From NCBI RefSeq assembly GCF_051020975.1, contig NC_135041.1:10118256-10182255 (forward strand): a DNA stretch of 64,000 nt, written 5' to 3'. Source of the stretch: Osmia lignaria lignaria. Taxonomy: Eukaryota; Arthropoda; Insecta; Hymenoptera; Megachilidae. This document shows positions 11,638 through 23,673 of this stretch, piece after piece. How positions within the stretch are numbered: the first letter of the stretch is position 1; each line of letters starts with the position of its first letter. The notes beneath the pieces are model-generated. The model did no database searches. It was not told the DNA's origin and saw nothing but the letters and a program-made list of their open reading frames with translations. Both the position numbers and the translations under genes were made by a program.

Positions 11638-14600
11638 AACAGCTAATAACTTGCAGTCGAGTACGCAAGAAACCATTTCATCGTAAAATAAAATCAATCA
11701 ATGCTGAGAAACAACGTGGCGGTCTAAGCTTTTGATTTTAACGAGTTTCCGGTAATTACAGTCGCGCTATCGCCGCGAATAAAAGGAGAATGGAATACGC
11801 AAATGAGTTCGTGGATTCGTGAAACGCGATTGAATTGTAAGCAAAGTTACCGCGAATATTACGTTTGAAATTCCCAATTGCTTCGACGAAAGTCTGGCAA
11901 CCTTGCGAAATACTTTGCGAAGGCGTAATGTATAAGGCTACTTCCATTTCTGTCCTAAAACTCGACTGTATCAAAGTTCTCGCTCTTTTCAAACACCATG
12001 AAACTTATTGTCACCTTCAGTTCCTTCTGTTCTTTGAATTATATCACCAAGATAAACATGAATTATTTATGGTACTGCATTTAATTGAAATTACAGCGGA
12101 CAAAAATAATCAACGCAAATAAACGATGGTGTAGTGTTTGTTAATAGCTTTTTACCAGACAGCACTGAGTCTAACGAATGATATAAGATTAACCTGACTC
12201 GAGGAAACTTTTTAAGCGGACTAAAAGCTTTGTAAAACGACCCGAGATGAGAACAACGACACGAGAGATACTTTCTTTTAAAATTCCTACCCTATGCATA
12301 GAATTACTTGACATTAATTTCGATTCAAGTAGAATTCTGAATACAAGCATCTAATAAATTCCGAGAAAACCGAAGGAAAAATGGAACTTCTGCAAGCGTA
12401 GTGTGCAGCAAAGCATGGCGGAAACACGGTCGAAATCGTATTTATGTTTTCCATCAGACCGACGAAACAGCGATTCTGCAACAGTGGCCATTGTCTTTGA
12501 AACGGTTTAAAATTGATTACCCTTTGAAACGCCACACTCGGGGGAACAGAATCGCGACGGCGACTTCCGGCCCGAGGGAAATCGAACGACACGAACGATA
12601 CATCCGGCCGAAGATGACGAAGGATTATGAGTCTTTCAATACGGGCTGGCCATTGTTACAAGCAAGATCGTTAACTTCATAATAACACAATTGATAAGGA
12701 GGCTGCTTCGCGTCCCGTGAGCACACGGGTCACTGCCCTGTTGAGAGGAACACGTTTCCATTACGGATCAGTGGTTCTCACGTGCTTTCTTTTTCCCCGG
12801 CTTCACTGTGTTTCCGTTTTAAACGCGTCACTCCGCCATCAATAAATTAACGTAGGAAATCGAGAAAATTCGCAATTAAACTCGTCCAAGTGTAACAACA
12901 ACGACATTAATTTTAATACATCATCCGGTGCTTTTTTCTCGATCGTTTATTTTTCACGAACGGTTCAATTAACAGCTCTTTTTATTTAATTGAACAGTCG
13001 GATGAAATCTTCTGGTTAAGCTTGATTCAGTGGTTTCCTTTTTTTGGAATTTCAAATTCAAATTGAACTTTAATCATTCTGGACCGATATTTTTCTTTGC
13101 AGATATAAAATATAGACTTCTTTTCTCTAATACTATTATACGTGGAATTTTACAAAAAATCGATCAATGTAAAAAAGATTGGATGGTTGCGTTAAAAAAG
13201 AAGTAAAGCGGTCTTTTTCCAAACATCAAAATCTGTTAAGGCTCAAAGGGACAAGCTCTTTCCGTTTTTCGTGTTATTTTGTTTGCACACGATGGAACGA
13301 GGCTCGTATTTTTACATGAAAATCTGCATCGTTGGGAGTTTCAATTCTAAAAACGTATTTCAATTAATTCTTTACAATCTAAACAGAACAATAGAACAAT
13401 AATTTAATAACAAATGCATCTATCTACTACTAAAAGAAATGAAACAAATAACAACCTCTGTATTGAACGAATTTGTTTCACGATAAAGGAATTGAATTCA
13501 AAAGCCATAAGCTTTTACGAACGAATAAAAGATTTAGCTGGTAGATTTTAACGTAACGCTCCGGGGATAGTGCACTTATTTGGGATAATCCTTTTCTATG
13601 AATTTGTATTTTGGAAAAATTACAAACGCATTATAAATATTGCGTTATTAAAAATTTCTGCTAATCATTTACGAGAAATATATCTTGTCAGATTTTCAGT
13701 ATCCTTGGTTACTCTACGTTATACGTATAGCGCGATCAAATCATTTTTGCCGCACGATAAATCGATTTCCATGAAATCTGTGTCACCAGAAGAGCGAATG
13801 GAGGGCGGTGGAAAAAGGTATTTACATTTTAATCCTTAAATAACGGGCATTTCCAATGGATGGGAAGCTCGCCGAACTCATTTACTTAATACATTCTCCA
13901 TTCGGATCCAATTTTCCAAGCTCTCAACGAATCGGCTTAATTACGCATATCGTCGGCCTAGAAATATTTGTTCCCACCCCTAGTAATGGTTTTAGAAAAA
14001 GTACGCACTTTCGTGTATTTTAAGAGAAATATTCTGAGTGAGCGTAAAAGAAAATAACAGGCTCGAGGGGTACACAGAAAAATAAATGATCTCCCTTTCC
14101 TTTCCAAAGTTATTAATGGTTTCACTGGGTGCTCGTTAATTTTAATATTCCAACAAGACCTGTTAGAAAAGCGCTCTTTTTTCGACCGGCTTCATTTACG
14201 GTAACTGCGATCCAATTACACGCGTTTGTAATCCTACTTATAAATTTGGTAACTGTAATCAAGCAGAGAAAAAATTATCGTTTCTATTAAAATTTTACAT
14301 GCCGAATCATAATTAATTTTACAACACGATACAAAGTCTGTTCCACGACCAGAACAAATAGAATTGGTCAGCCGACAAAGGGTGGAGTAATTTTCTGTAG
14401 TGCAATCGATCGAATGAATTCGTGCGTTCCATGTCCTCTAGGACAAAAGGATCGAAAAAGAAACTGAAAAAAGGCCAATAATTCAATTTCATGAATTCTT
14501 TACGTAACGCATCCTTTGATCGTCGAAAGAATATTAAGTATGTATTCCTTGCACGTGCCATCGAATTACAATTTCAACCCTGTTTTTGTAGCAACTTGTA

Positions 14601-17600
14601 ACAAACACGGCACATAGAACAATTGTTACTCTCTTTAACAAAGCAATAAACACCTTATTTTTTTTTTAATTAAATTTTCCTGCACCCATCATCCTTTGAA
14701 TATAAAATTATTTATAAATTCGAAAATTAAATGAGGCGATTCTTATTATCTACATTTAAAACTAAATTAGCGAGGTATCATGTAACAATTTGCCAAGAAT
14801 ATATAATGTGTTCGAGCGTCTCGAATGCGTTCTTCATTAGAAAGAAACAGCAATGCGACCTTAGACCCGTTCACGAATATATCTCGCGAGGAAAGTTAGG
14901 AACGACCGTACGAATTCCGTTATCGATAGCATAAACTGACGGTGAAATCGATACATGGCAGTATCGACTCGACTCGATGCACTTCGCTGCGTTTCACGAT
15001 GGATGGCCCCGAGTCGACTCTTCTTCTTTCCTTCTTCTTTCCTTCTACTTCTATTACGTTCATCTCTGTCTAGACTTTTGGCGCGTTCTCGCGACCACGT
15101 CGATTCCTTCATAGCACATGTTATTCGTCTTTCCTCCGTTTCTCTGGCACCCCCGATACTGCCTGATTTACGCGCGAACGTAATCGAAATGTAAAATCGT
15201 GTATTAAAAAATGTGGCTACGTTAATGTCGTTCTCCAACTTGGAGATTTGAGATAAATAATTAGGGTCAGAACGGGTTGAAGTTGGTGACAACTGAACCA
15301 CGAATGAGAAAGATAATGCGATTCGATGATCCTTCCTCTGGTTTTGGTTCGCTAGGATTCAGATTCTCATACCGATACGACCCTCGTCAGGAGATAAGGG
15401 TTAAACACACCCCAAAAGTTCCGTGATCGTGGCGGCGATAACTGAGCAATCTCTCCTTCCTATTTGTAACCATCCGAACTGTGTCAACCGTCGACGCAAT
15501 GAAACGAGGGGTGTGTATCGATTGTGAGGGACGTTCGCACGGATGGACCGTGGCCAGAGAGTTGCGGAAGATTGTGGGGAATATATGGAGCAGCGATTGT
15601 GGTGTACGGGGTGTAAAATTGAAAATGTCACGTTGGTAGTATTTTGTTGCGATACATCTGTGGTATGTTTGCTTTTTTTCTTTTAACACAGTCACTTACC
15701 GCTGCTGAAATAGTCATATCGAATGATCGCTACCGTATTTTGAAAAGTTTTCAAACGTTTAATATTTTAACAACATTATTCAATGAGTAGTTTGTTGAAT
15801 AGCTTGCATGTAGCACAGCTATGATTTATGCTCTCCTAAATTAACCAATTTCAATTGCTTGCATGGAATTAGCATTTCGAACGTTAGCGTAATAATAATT
15901 TGCATTTTGCACGAGGAATCAATAGAAAGTTCGGCGTGTAATTAAATTAAAACTCGCGGCGTATCAATACGCTTCGCTCTGTTTACGCATGTTAATTAAT
16001 TAGTCGATGAACGAGCGTGTTTTCGTCGTTGAATCTTGAACGAATCATTCGATTACGATTGAATTCCGGTTATACCGTCGGGTCGTTCGTTCGCTTTGAC
16101 GTCCGCGACTGGAACGGAAGGTTCTCCATTAATCCTCGAGAAAAGCGGAAGAGATAAACGAATACGGCGACTAGAATGAAGAGCACGCTGAAGAGAGATA
16201 AACCGGACGGTTTACGTCCCTTAAAAACGAGATTCATTTTCAAGTTTCACCGTGCCGATACTCTATCACGGCTGACAGCATCCTTACAGGGAATACGATC
16301 CGTCTTGTTACCGTTTGTACCATTGTTTTAGAACGTAATTCTTATGAAGTTGTTACACGTTATAAGTCTAACGTTATTTTACGCGATAAAAGTATTGCAC
16401 GATTCTATTTTAAAGTTTGATACCGTCCATTAGCGAATATTCAATTTGAAGTGCGAAATCATCAAACAACAATATCAATCAGTTTATCCGTATATTGAAT
16501 CGGCGAAAGAATGGACGAAAAAGCGGATACGAGAAAATAGGGAAACGGGTTTGCAGAAGGGCGCGTATAAAAGCGAGAGGGTGGAACGGAAAAGTGTATT
16601 ACCGGCTAGAGCGTCGATGGAAACAAAAGAAGTCGACCTCCGGCACCGGAAACGAACGATTTTCAACGAGTTTACTGGCTCTTCCGAACGCTATCGGCTT
16701 ATTTTGCCCTCGGAGTATGTTGTTGGGAGAACGAGAGTCACGGAAAACTTGGAAGATGTTCGAAAAACTATGTCCGTGTAAAATTCACTCGGATTTCAAA
16801 TACGTTTGAATGACTTTGGGGTAGAACAACAGAATCGTGTTAGTCGATGCGTGAAATAAGTAAGACACTTATTTTACAGAGCGGAAGTATTCGAGAATAT
16901 AGGATCAAGGGTTACCGGAAGGCACTGGCGGTTATTGAAATCTCGCGGGACACGATATTAGGAAACTATTTTGGAAATAATGGAAATAAAACTGTTACGG
17001 TAGGTAGCTCTATTTATAGAATCAACAGCATTTGGGTTAATTAAAAATTGAAGGGAATCCAGTCTGTTACCGGAAAGATAGCTTCGAAGTGTTATCTATT
17101 TTCGAAGCTTGTTATTTTGACATTTTGGTTTATTCAATCGGTTAATAAAAGGACGATATAAAAACGTGTATCTCGAAATTGAGTTATTCTGGAAACACTG
17201 ATTGAATAAAGAAAATTAAACTAAAAACAAATCTGGTATCAGTCCACGGATCGCCTCGATTTTCAAACCATCTTATCGTTCCTTCAATCGAGAGGCAAGA
17301 ACTTCTAACAAGCGCATAAATTAACGATTCTAACAGGTCCAAGTGTTCTCTCGCTGTTAGGCTATCGATTCAGACACGCACGCGATTGTCGCATGCAACT
17401 GGAAACGCTCCGATTGAATTTTCCGTTTCACCGTTCGAGGAGGCGAAAGAAAAGTCGAAGGAAAAATCGACGCGTGAGAAACAAGACGCGGATGCGAACT
17501 GTCGATGCAGATGGTTTGACTGATTAAAATAAAAGCGAAAGAAGAGACGGGTTCGCGGTTTTCCACGCGAGCGGTACTTCTGTCCCAGCAATTTGACGCT

Positions 17601-19919
17601 CTTTCTCCACTTCTCTTCCCCAGTGGCCTCGTTTCCCTGTTCCAAACCGACACACACTTCCCTCCATCGCTGGATTTACACACCGCGGAGGAATGAGTAA
17701 TGCCTAATTTGCATTTTGCGTGTGATTTTGACTTCGACGTAACACGAAGTTTATTAATAATGCAATGGTTGTGGATGGAATACGCGAGCGCTCTGCTGCA
17801 GCGTCGATGTTTTTATTTCGCTCGTCTCTTAGGGAAGTCAAACTTCCCTCGTGCCATCAGTGATACAAAATAAAATCATTAGACACAACAACGTTACTGT
17901 TTTTTAAATTACTATCACAATGGTATTACGAATCGCAATGGAAGCAGCATGTTTTAGACTCTGCACCAATTTGTCCCAATTTCGTGAACGACAGAAGGAT
18001 CACTCGCGCGAAGGATCGTCATTGTGACTGATTATAATCGCGGGTAAACGATTAGTCCGCGAAACTGACCTCTTTGTCGCGTGGTTTTGGTGCACAACAA
18101 CGATAGGGAGGACGAATGAAAGGAACTGGTGGCAAAGAGCAAAAGAACAGGAAAATAAACGTCCCGCGTCCCAGTTTACATTTCATTTTCCTCTCTAAAT
18201 TTGGTCCGACTCTATTCCCTGGCAACATTTCATTCGCTATTTTATCTTTGTTCTCTGGCTTCAGTGCTTCTCAACCGTTCACCGGTGAATCGAGTCGAGG
18301 TGTTTCAATTCCCCGCTCTGATCCATTAAAATTATGTAAATAAAGCAATGGCAGGGCTGTATAATGAAATTTTCTAGTGAAATAGATTGAGAGCTGGTAC
18401 ACTTGAATACACCGTTTCTATACACTACCTAAAATGCACGTACACTTCCGTTTACAAATTATGGGGCACCTTAACGTTTCGCAATAAATCGAGTCTACAA
18501 TTGCAGATTTAGTTACTCACGTTAGAAATAAGAATCGATCGTATATTAAACAAATAACGTTAATTTGCCTCGAACGCAACCCTTTTCGATAAATAAATGT
18601 GGACCAGGGGATGAACGGACGGAAAGCCTGGCGACCAGGCTAAATTCAAGCACGAACAGGACAGTTTGACGTCAATGGGGGATAACAAAGTAAAGTGGAA
18701 CAGCGTTTCTCGGCCTTTCGCTCGTAAATTTTTATCGATTCGACAAACTCTGACCCTTCGACTGGTCTCCTTCCCTCTCGAGCAGCTTGATTAAACCCGT
18801 TACGATCGCGCTTTAAATAGTAGAGAAAACGTTCGCGCCCGCTCGATCCTCCTCGAAGCTGAATGAACAACTTGAACTTTAAGAAAGAACCTTTCTTACG
18901 ATCAGAGAAGGCGAAAACAGAGAACGAGTATATTACGTAACAAGAAGGTTACGATGTTGAATCTCTTGTGAAAATTGAACGGGGAATCTTGGAAGGAGGT
19001 TAATTGCATTAGTAGATTTATTGTTAATGAGAAACAGTTGGGAAATTATGTGGCATTGATTAATTATTAGTGACCTACTTGAATTCAGTTACTAACAAGG
19101 AAAAATAAAAGGAAAATTCTTTTTTTTCCGCCTCTTTGTTGCCAGTCGCGTTACAAGTCGGACGCGTTGAAGGTACCCAATAACACACAATCGAGAAGTC
19201 GACTGCTTCTGCTTTCGCTATTCGATATTCAGGGAAAATGGAACTGGCTGCTGCTCCTGCTTTCTATGTGTTATCGTTCCAGCAGCGTTACCCATTTCAT
19301 AGCCATCTCTGGAATACAACGCCGCCGGCTGTCTATGCTCCGTTCAGTCACGCTGACAAAATGGATAATAAAAAAAACCCAACCGAGTCGCATCGCCACG
19401 GCCACGTACATTGCACTTCAAAAATCTCCGGACACTTATCAACCTTTGTTAATAAAAATTTTAGAAAATTTTCATTGATTTCGACTAATCTATCATTACG
19501 ATTTCAGGAAATATCAATTTCAAAGCAACGATCGTGATTCGCTTTAACAAAGGTTCTATTCTTTCTCAGTGTCCTTCTATTCCTTTGAACACTGTTCGAC
19601 TTTTGACCATCCATTTTCAATTCTCCCCAGTGTTTCTCTATATCCTGGAAATGGCGCTACAGATCAATACCTTACCGACGTTCGTTAAATATAATCGTGT
19701 AAATAATGCACCACTGTGTAAATAACGAATTGCATGATAATTATATTTATTAATATCCCTAGCAAATAAACGCGATCGGCAGAGCGTTCATTTCTCGAGC
19801 AGAGGGGTAGAAAGCTTGACGAGGAAATGGTCCTTTATTTTGTGACGGTTGTATTGATTTATCTTGCGCCCTTTCGAACGAAAGGCGAATTTGCATAGGC
19901 GAGAATTAATTATATATAC
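11638..19919. other. Long non-coding stretch, no gene recognised
   Basis: This stretch alternates AT-rich DNA with GC-richer islands at about 14940-15180, 15400-15620, 16040-16260, 16490-16760 and 17380-17700. The longest frame, 146 codons on the minus strand at 14861-15301, opens with GTG, not ATG, has an open frame opposite it, and reads as a charged Arg/Ser/Glu-rich string that fits no family I know. A 10-bp palindrome (tatacgtata) lies at 13720-13729. Two short copies of a ttcgaag...gttat motif are arranged at 17090-17116, so that agcttcga and tcgaagct also form an 8-bp inverted repeat. Confidence 0.55.
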
Positions 19920-19963
19920 TGAATCAATTTCCAAATTGAAATTTCAATTTGGAAATTGATTCA
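19920..19963. repeat. Perfect 44-bp palindrome without spacer
   Basis: The 22 bases at 19920-19941 (beginning tgaatcaatttcc) are exactly reverse-complemented by 19942-19963 (ending ggaaattgattca), with no spacer and no mismatch. Nested within it is the shorter unit caatttccaaattg. Pairing stops cleanly at both ends. Long perfect spacerless palindromes can extrude cruciforms and tend to be unstable, so an intact one suggests a recent origin, for example a fold-back duplication at a break, or an artefact of assembly. No gene is adjacent. Confidence 0.95.
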
Positions 19964-21591
19964 TCCCGAAATGCGTCTAACCGAAAAAGCACTGTTTACC
20001 CAGTTGTTACCAGTTGGTAAACAAAACATATTGTTATCCACTTTTATTCGAATCGAATAATTTTCAATTAATTTTATAAATTTCAAACTTATATAGGATA
20101 AAAACATTTTTGTGCAGGCGCAATGCATCGATGTCGGATCGAAAGGGTTAAAGGTGAAAATTTAACACGGGACCAGCTAAAGCGATATCGAGTTCACCTA
20201 GACGTAAGACTATAAAGGGTTAAGATCGATCGTTGTTTCGAGAAGGAAGGACAAAGCGTGCCCCGTCAGATAATCGCGTCGCGTGTCGAGATCCATGTTC
20301 GCGTTTCGCGGAGAAAAAAATATTCGACTCTCACGCGAAACCGCACGCACGAACGGACAGATATCCGGTCGACGTACCGTTGCACGGGCCGTTGCTTCGC
20401 GGTATAACGCGATGAACTTTCGAACTCGATTCGAAACCCAGACCGACTGCCTTTCAAGTCGGATTTATCAACGCGTGAACCCGTTTGTCGACGCTCGATG
20501 CGTTTCTAAATCCCCCGCGGAAAGAGAATCGGCTATTACCATCGTCGGCCACGCCGCTTGTTTTCCTCTAATCTCCGTTTTTAATCGCGCATCACGTTTT
20601 CACGTCCGCAGTTTTTCGTTTCGCCCCAGCGAACAGTTTGTTTGGGGCATCGTTATGCCTGAAAATATTCCAGCTATGACATACCAGCTGGTTAGTTAAA
20701 AATTTGATCGTTGTTACGATAAAAAAACCGGTCTGTTTTTTATGAATTTATCCGAAATTTCATCGTCGATATTAATTAATAACCGTGGAGTTAATTTGAA
20801 ATTATTTGCTAAATTTTATACTATTTTTCCAATCTATGGAAATTGTTCGTTTAAAAACTGATGTGCTTAGTTTTGTGTGAAGTACATTTTTTCTTGTGAG
20901 CTTGAATATCAATTCATTCAATATAGACTGCAGAGTACTAGTGGTCGTTAAAAAAGAACTTTGAAAACAGTCAAGCAGAATACATGTATACAAAAAATTT
21001 CAATAGACATCATAAAGGTATCATCGACAGGAAATTTGTATTCATTCATCACAAATTTATAGTCGTGCAACGATTCATATTCATGGGAATTTATATTCAT
21101 GAATACAGTTCACGCCAATATTCTGCAGTTTTATGAACTTAACACCATTCCTTTTCCAATTATCTAAATTCTAACAGAAAATCCATATTCTAGCAATTTT
21201 TGGGGATGCATGTCTGAAGCAAACAATTAAAAACCATTTATTGATCGTCTCGTTCTGGCAATAATTCTCAGTCCCTGCGACACTTACTTTTCGTCAATTT
21301 TCACAATAACGTCGTGGATCAATGATGAAAGACGCTTAAAACTAAGAATAATACCTCTTAAAAACGTTTAGGAAAAGGCGCGATATGGAACGAGGATACA
21401 GATCCACCTGGGCAATTTTATTCTCAATTTGTCGTGGAAAAAACGATGGCTCTCTTGCGCGAGATTCTCGTAGCACCGTAGACACGTCGAAAGGCTCGAG
21501 GCTCGGACAACAAGTGGTGCCGTAACGAGCTTTTTATGATGAATGTGTTGCCCCATGTGCGAAAACGTGACTCCCTCGAGCACGTGCTCAC
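19964..21591. other. Non-coding stretch, GC-rich island then AT-rich
   Basis: A GC-richer island at about 20220-20660 carries overlapping open frames on both strands that look accidental. Beyond it the DNA is AT-rich, with an 8-bp inverted repeat around 21032-21057 (aaatttgt...acaaattt) and two copies of tatattcatg-like words near 21080-21110. If the minus-strand exon at 21592-21636 is real, this is its downstream intron. Confidence 0.5.
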
Positions 21592-21636
21592 CTGGCCGGT
21601 TCGCGGCTCCTTGACCCGTGAAACGGCTTCGGGCAT
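21592..21636 (-). CDS. Candidate first coding exon (15 codons), minus strand
   Basis: On the minus strand an ATG with insect-like context (aaacaATG) opens MPEAVSRVKEPRTGQ and runs in phase 0 into a strong donor, CCAG|gtgagc, at 21592/21591. The frame stays open past the donor, so the splice is not forced by a stop. The upstream part of the exon, toward about 21710, is less certain: possible acceptors near tacag and tatag have poor pyrimidine tracts, so this could also be a transcription-start exon. It lies about 1.2 kb downstream, on the same strand, of the splice-flanked 40-nt interval at 22832-22871, which could serve as a 5'-UTR exon. No continuation exon is recognised at lower coordinates and the peptide matches nothing I know. 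Confidence 0.25.
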
Positions 21637-22346
21637 TGTTTACCACCGCGAAACAACCAAGAGTTCACCAAGATAAGGGAACATATACGGGGTTGAAACA
21701 CAGGTACACGAAAATATTCTATATCTCTGTATGCATATCGCAGCGCAATTAAAATATTCTGGATATACACTATCGTTGACGCGATACAGCGAATATCGTA
21801 GACAACGATGTCAACGAAGTTATCAAATGAAAAAAGGAAATTAATTCTCGGAAAGATAGAGCTTAGTATACACTGCAATCAAACAGCGTGAGTCATATTG
21901 ATTACAAGAAACTTTGAAGGTTTTAAATATAGTTCTATCGGTAGACTACTTGTTTTAGCTTTAAAAATGAAGATGAAGCTACGTAACCTATAGATCTCGA
22001 GAAACATGCCTTCGTCAGAGTGTTAATAATTGAAAAGTCTGAAATACTGCCAGTCGTAAAGTGTAGGGTGAACGATTCCCGGTTCCAATTCAATTACACA
22101 TCCCCGGCCAAACGTTTCAGCAAAATTTCATCGAATAACGTTTAATTAAACCCCTTAGAAATATGTCCGTGCAAAAATACGATCTCGCCCTTCCTGTTCC
22201 GGCGATGATTTGTGTCCCGAAGGAGCACGAAGAAAATATTCTCTTGTTAAATCCCAGGAGTTATAGAACGACGACGATGGCTGACTGCATCGTTAGCCCA
22301 ACGATACAGACAATTCTTTTCTATTTTGATACGAATAGGATACGGC

Positions 22347-22361
22347 GACGACGACGACGAC
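22347..22361. repeat. (GAC)5 microsatellite
   Basis: Five exact GAC units occur in a short CG-rich patch. It reads as a run of Arg or Asp codons in some frames and probably explains the local open frames on both strands. Confidence 0.85.
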
Positions 22362-22518
22362 CTCGTTTCTCTTCGCCAGCTATCAAACCAACCCGCAAAT
22401 AATTTTCTCCTTATTCTCGCTGTTTTTCCATCGTGCGGTTCTTTCTTCATCGGTTACTCGAATTCGATACCGATAGCTTTCGGCACTTTACGGATATTCT
22501 GATCGAAATAGCAACAAC

Positions 22519-22530
22519 AAAAAAAAAAAA
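22519..22530. repeat. A run of 12
   Basis: An uninterrupted run of 12 A is preceded by gcaacaac. No retroposon body is recognised upstream. Confidence 0.85.
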
Positions 22531-22831
22531 TGCGGTCCACCAAGTAACATTTGAATAATTCCACGTGGGATTGTATTTTTCGAAAACTGTGATCGCCGTA
22601 AGGAAATCGCATTTCAACCAATGCCGGAAATATTCCGCGCGAACACGGTTGCAAGCAGTATTCAATTTTCAACAAAAAATCATATGAAAAATTCAATCTC
22701 TGCGACGCGAATCGTAACTCATTGTAACTCTATAACTTCGACTATTTTTACATTCACTAAATCACTTACAGATAACTTCAAATTTTCACGTTAGATATGT
22801 ATGTAAATTTAAATGGAAAAAAGTAACTCAC

Positions 22832-22871
22832 CTACATGTAGTCTCTGTTTAAACGAATCCTATGCAACCAC
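22832..22871 (-). other. Candidate 40-nt exon, probably untranslated, minus strand
   Basis: On the minus strand the interval is preceded by a very good acceptor region: a branch-like ctgat, then the pyrimidine tract ttgtttttgtgtttcag. It is followed by a near-consensus donor, TAG|gtgagt. All three frames contain a stop within the 40 nt (TAG at 10-12, TAG at 38-40, TAA at 21-23), so it cannot be an ordinary internal coding exon. A 5'-UTR exon, a non-coding RNA exon or a stop-bearing cassette exon fits better. The frame ending in the last TAG would read WLHRIRLNRDYM. The minus-strand coding-start candidate at 21636 lies downstream. Chance splice-like sequence remains possible. Confidence 0.35.
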
Positions 22872-23048
22872 CTGAAACACAAAAACAAATCAGATATTAG
22901 ACACACAATTATTAAAGAATTATAAAATCTTTCATTCCATCAAGATCAGGTAATTAGTCTGGAAAGAAATTTATATAATAATCGAAGCTATTTAGCGCAA
23001 AATCAAAGGTAAATTGCTGAAACAAGACACAAAGATGACGATGTATCT
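22872..23048. other. Short AT-rich gap
   Basis: It contains a TATATAATA word at about 22973 on the plus strand. No clear initiator follows at the usual spacing. Confidence 0.5.
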
Positions 23049-23069
23049 ATGAAAGTCTTCAGCATCCTG
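23049..23069 (+). CDS. Candidate tiny first coding exon (MKVFSIL), plus strand
   Basis: ATG AAA GTC TTC AGC ATC CTG is followed directly by a good donor, gtaaga. Very short first exons encoding the start of a signal peptide are typical of secreted insect proteins such as cuticle proteins and odorant-binding proteins, and MKVFSIL is the kind of start they have. Against it, two ATGs at 23035 and 23041 lie just upstream in another frame and open a short overlapping reading frame, the start context (atctATG) is only fair, and no following exon is recognised. Without splicing the frame stops after 15 codons. Confidence 0.12.
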
Positions 23070-23659
23070 GTAAGAAGCCTGATGGTTGTCATGTAAATCG
23101 TAATCCCAACATCGAAGATTGAAAAGTGGAGCACGCTTGGGACGACGACGGTCCCCTTCGTCGCCACGGTCCCATCCTCCTTCGGCCATTATCATCGAAA
23201 GCGGATTCGAGCGCTTCGGCAACTTTCAACGAAGAATTTATTATAATCGCATTCAAGAACGTCTTATGGCTACGACTGCAAAGTAGCTATTCCATGGTGC
23301 GGGCAAAAGGGAAGGGTGGAAAGTAGGAAGCTGATTGAAACTCTGAAACATTTGCTCCGTTGGGTAACTTAGCAGCCAATCGTCGCAGATAAGTCGGTCT
23401 TCCCCAGTTAACGGTTTCCTTAATTAACCGTCTACCGTCTCGTGGTCCTGCTTCCCGCCACGACGAGGACGGATATCGAGAACTTTTCCCACCAGACCAC
23501 CCTAACTGCTTCTCTATTAATTCACCATTATCACAAGAAAGTATAGCAACAATCCAAGGACCTTGCCTCGTTGGCCGAGCAGCGAGTTAATAGCTTCTCA
23601 ACGTTCTTCGCCGACCGCTTAATTACCAGCTAGATAGCGCGTGAATTCTGCCAGATAAA

Positions 23660-23673
23660 TACACGATCGTGTA
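23660..23673. repeat. 14-bp palindrome
   Basis: TACACGATCGTGTA is a perfect palindrome. It could be a dimer-binding site; no factor is assigned. Confidence 0.75.

Larger units (their letters stand above)
21637..22831. other. Possible intron or 5' region between two minus-strand exon candidates
   Basis: Nothing recognisable is present. It includes a GAC trinucleotide run at 22347-22361 and an A-run of 12 at 22519-22530. Both strands have short open frames at 22163-22450 and 22447-22696 without protein-like character. Confidence 0.5.

Noticed and set aside
14861..15301. 146-codon minus-strand frame
   Set aside because: It opens with GTG, has an open frame opposite, and is a low-complexity charged sequence with no recognised motif.
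16566..16573. TATAAAAG as a core promoter
   Set aside because: No initiator motif at the right distance and no gene downstream.
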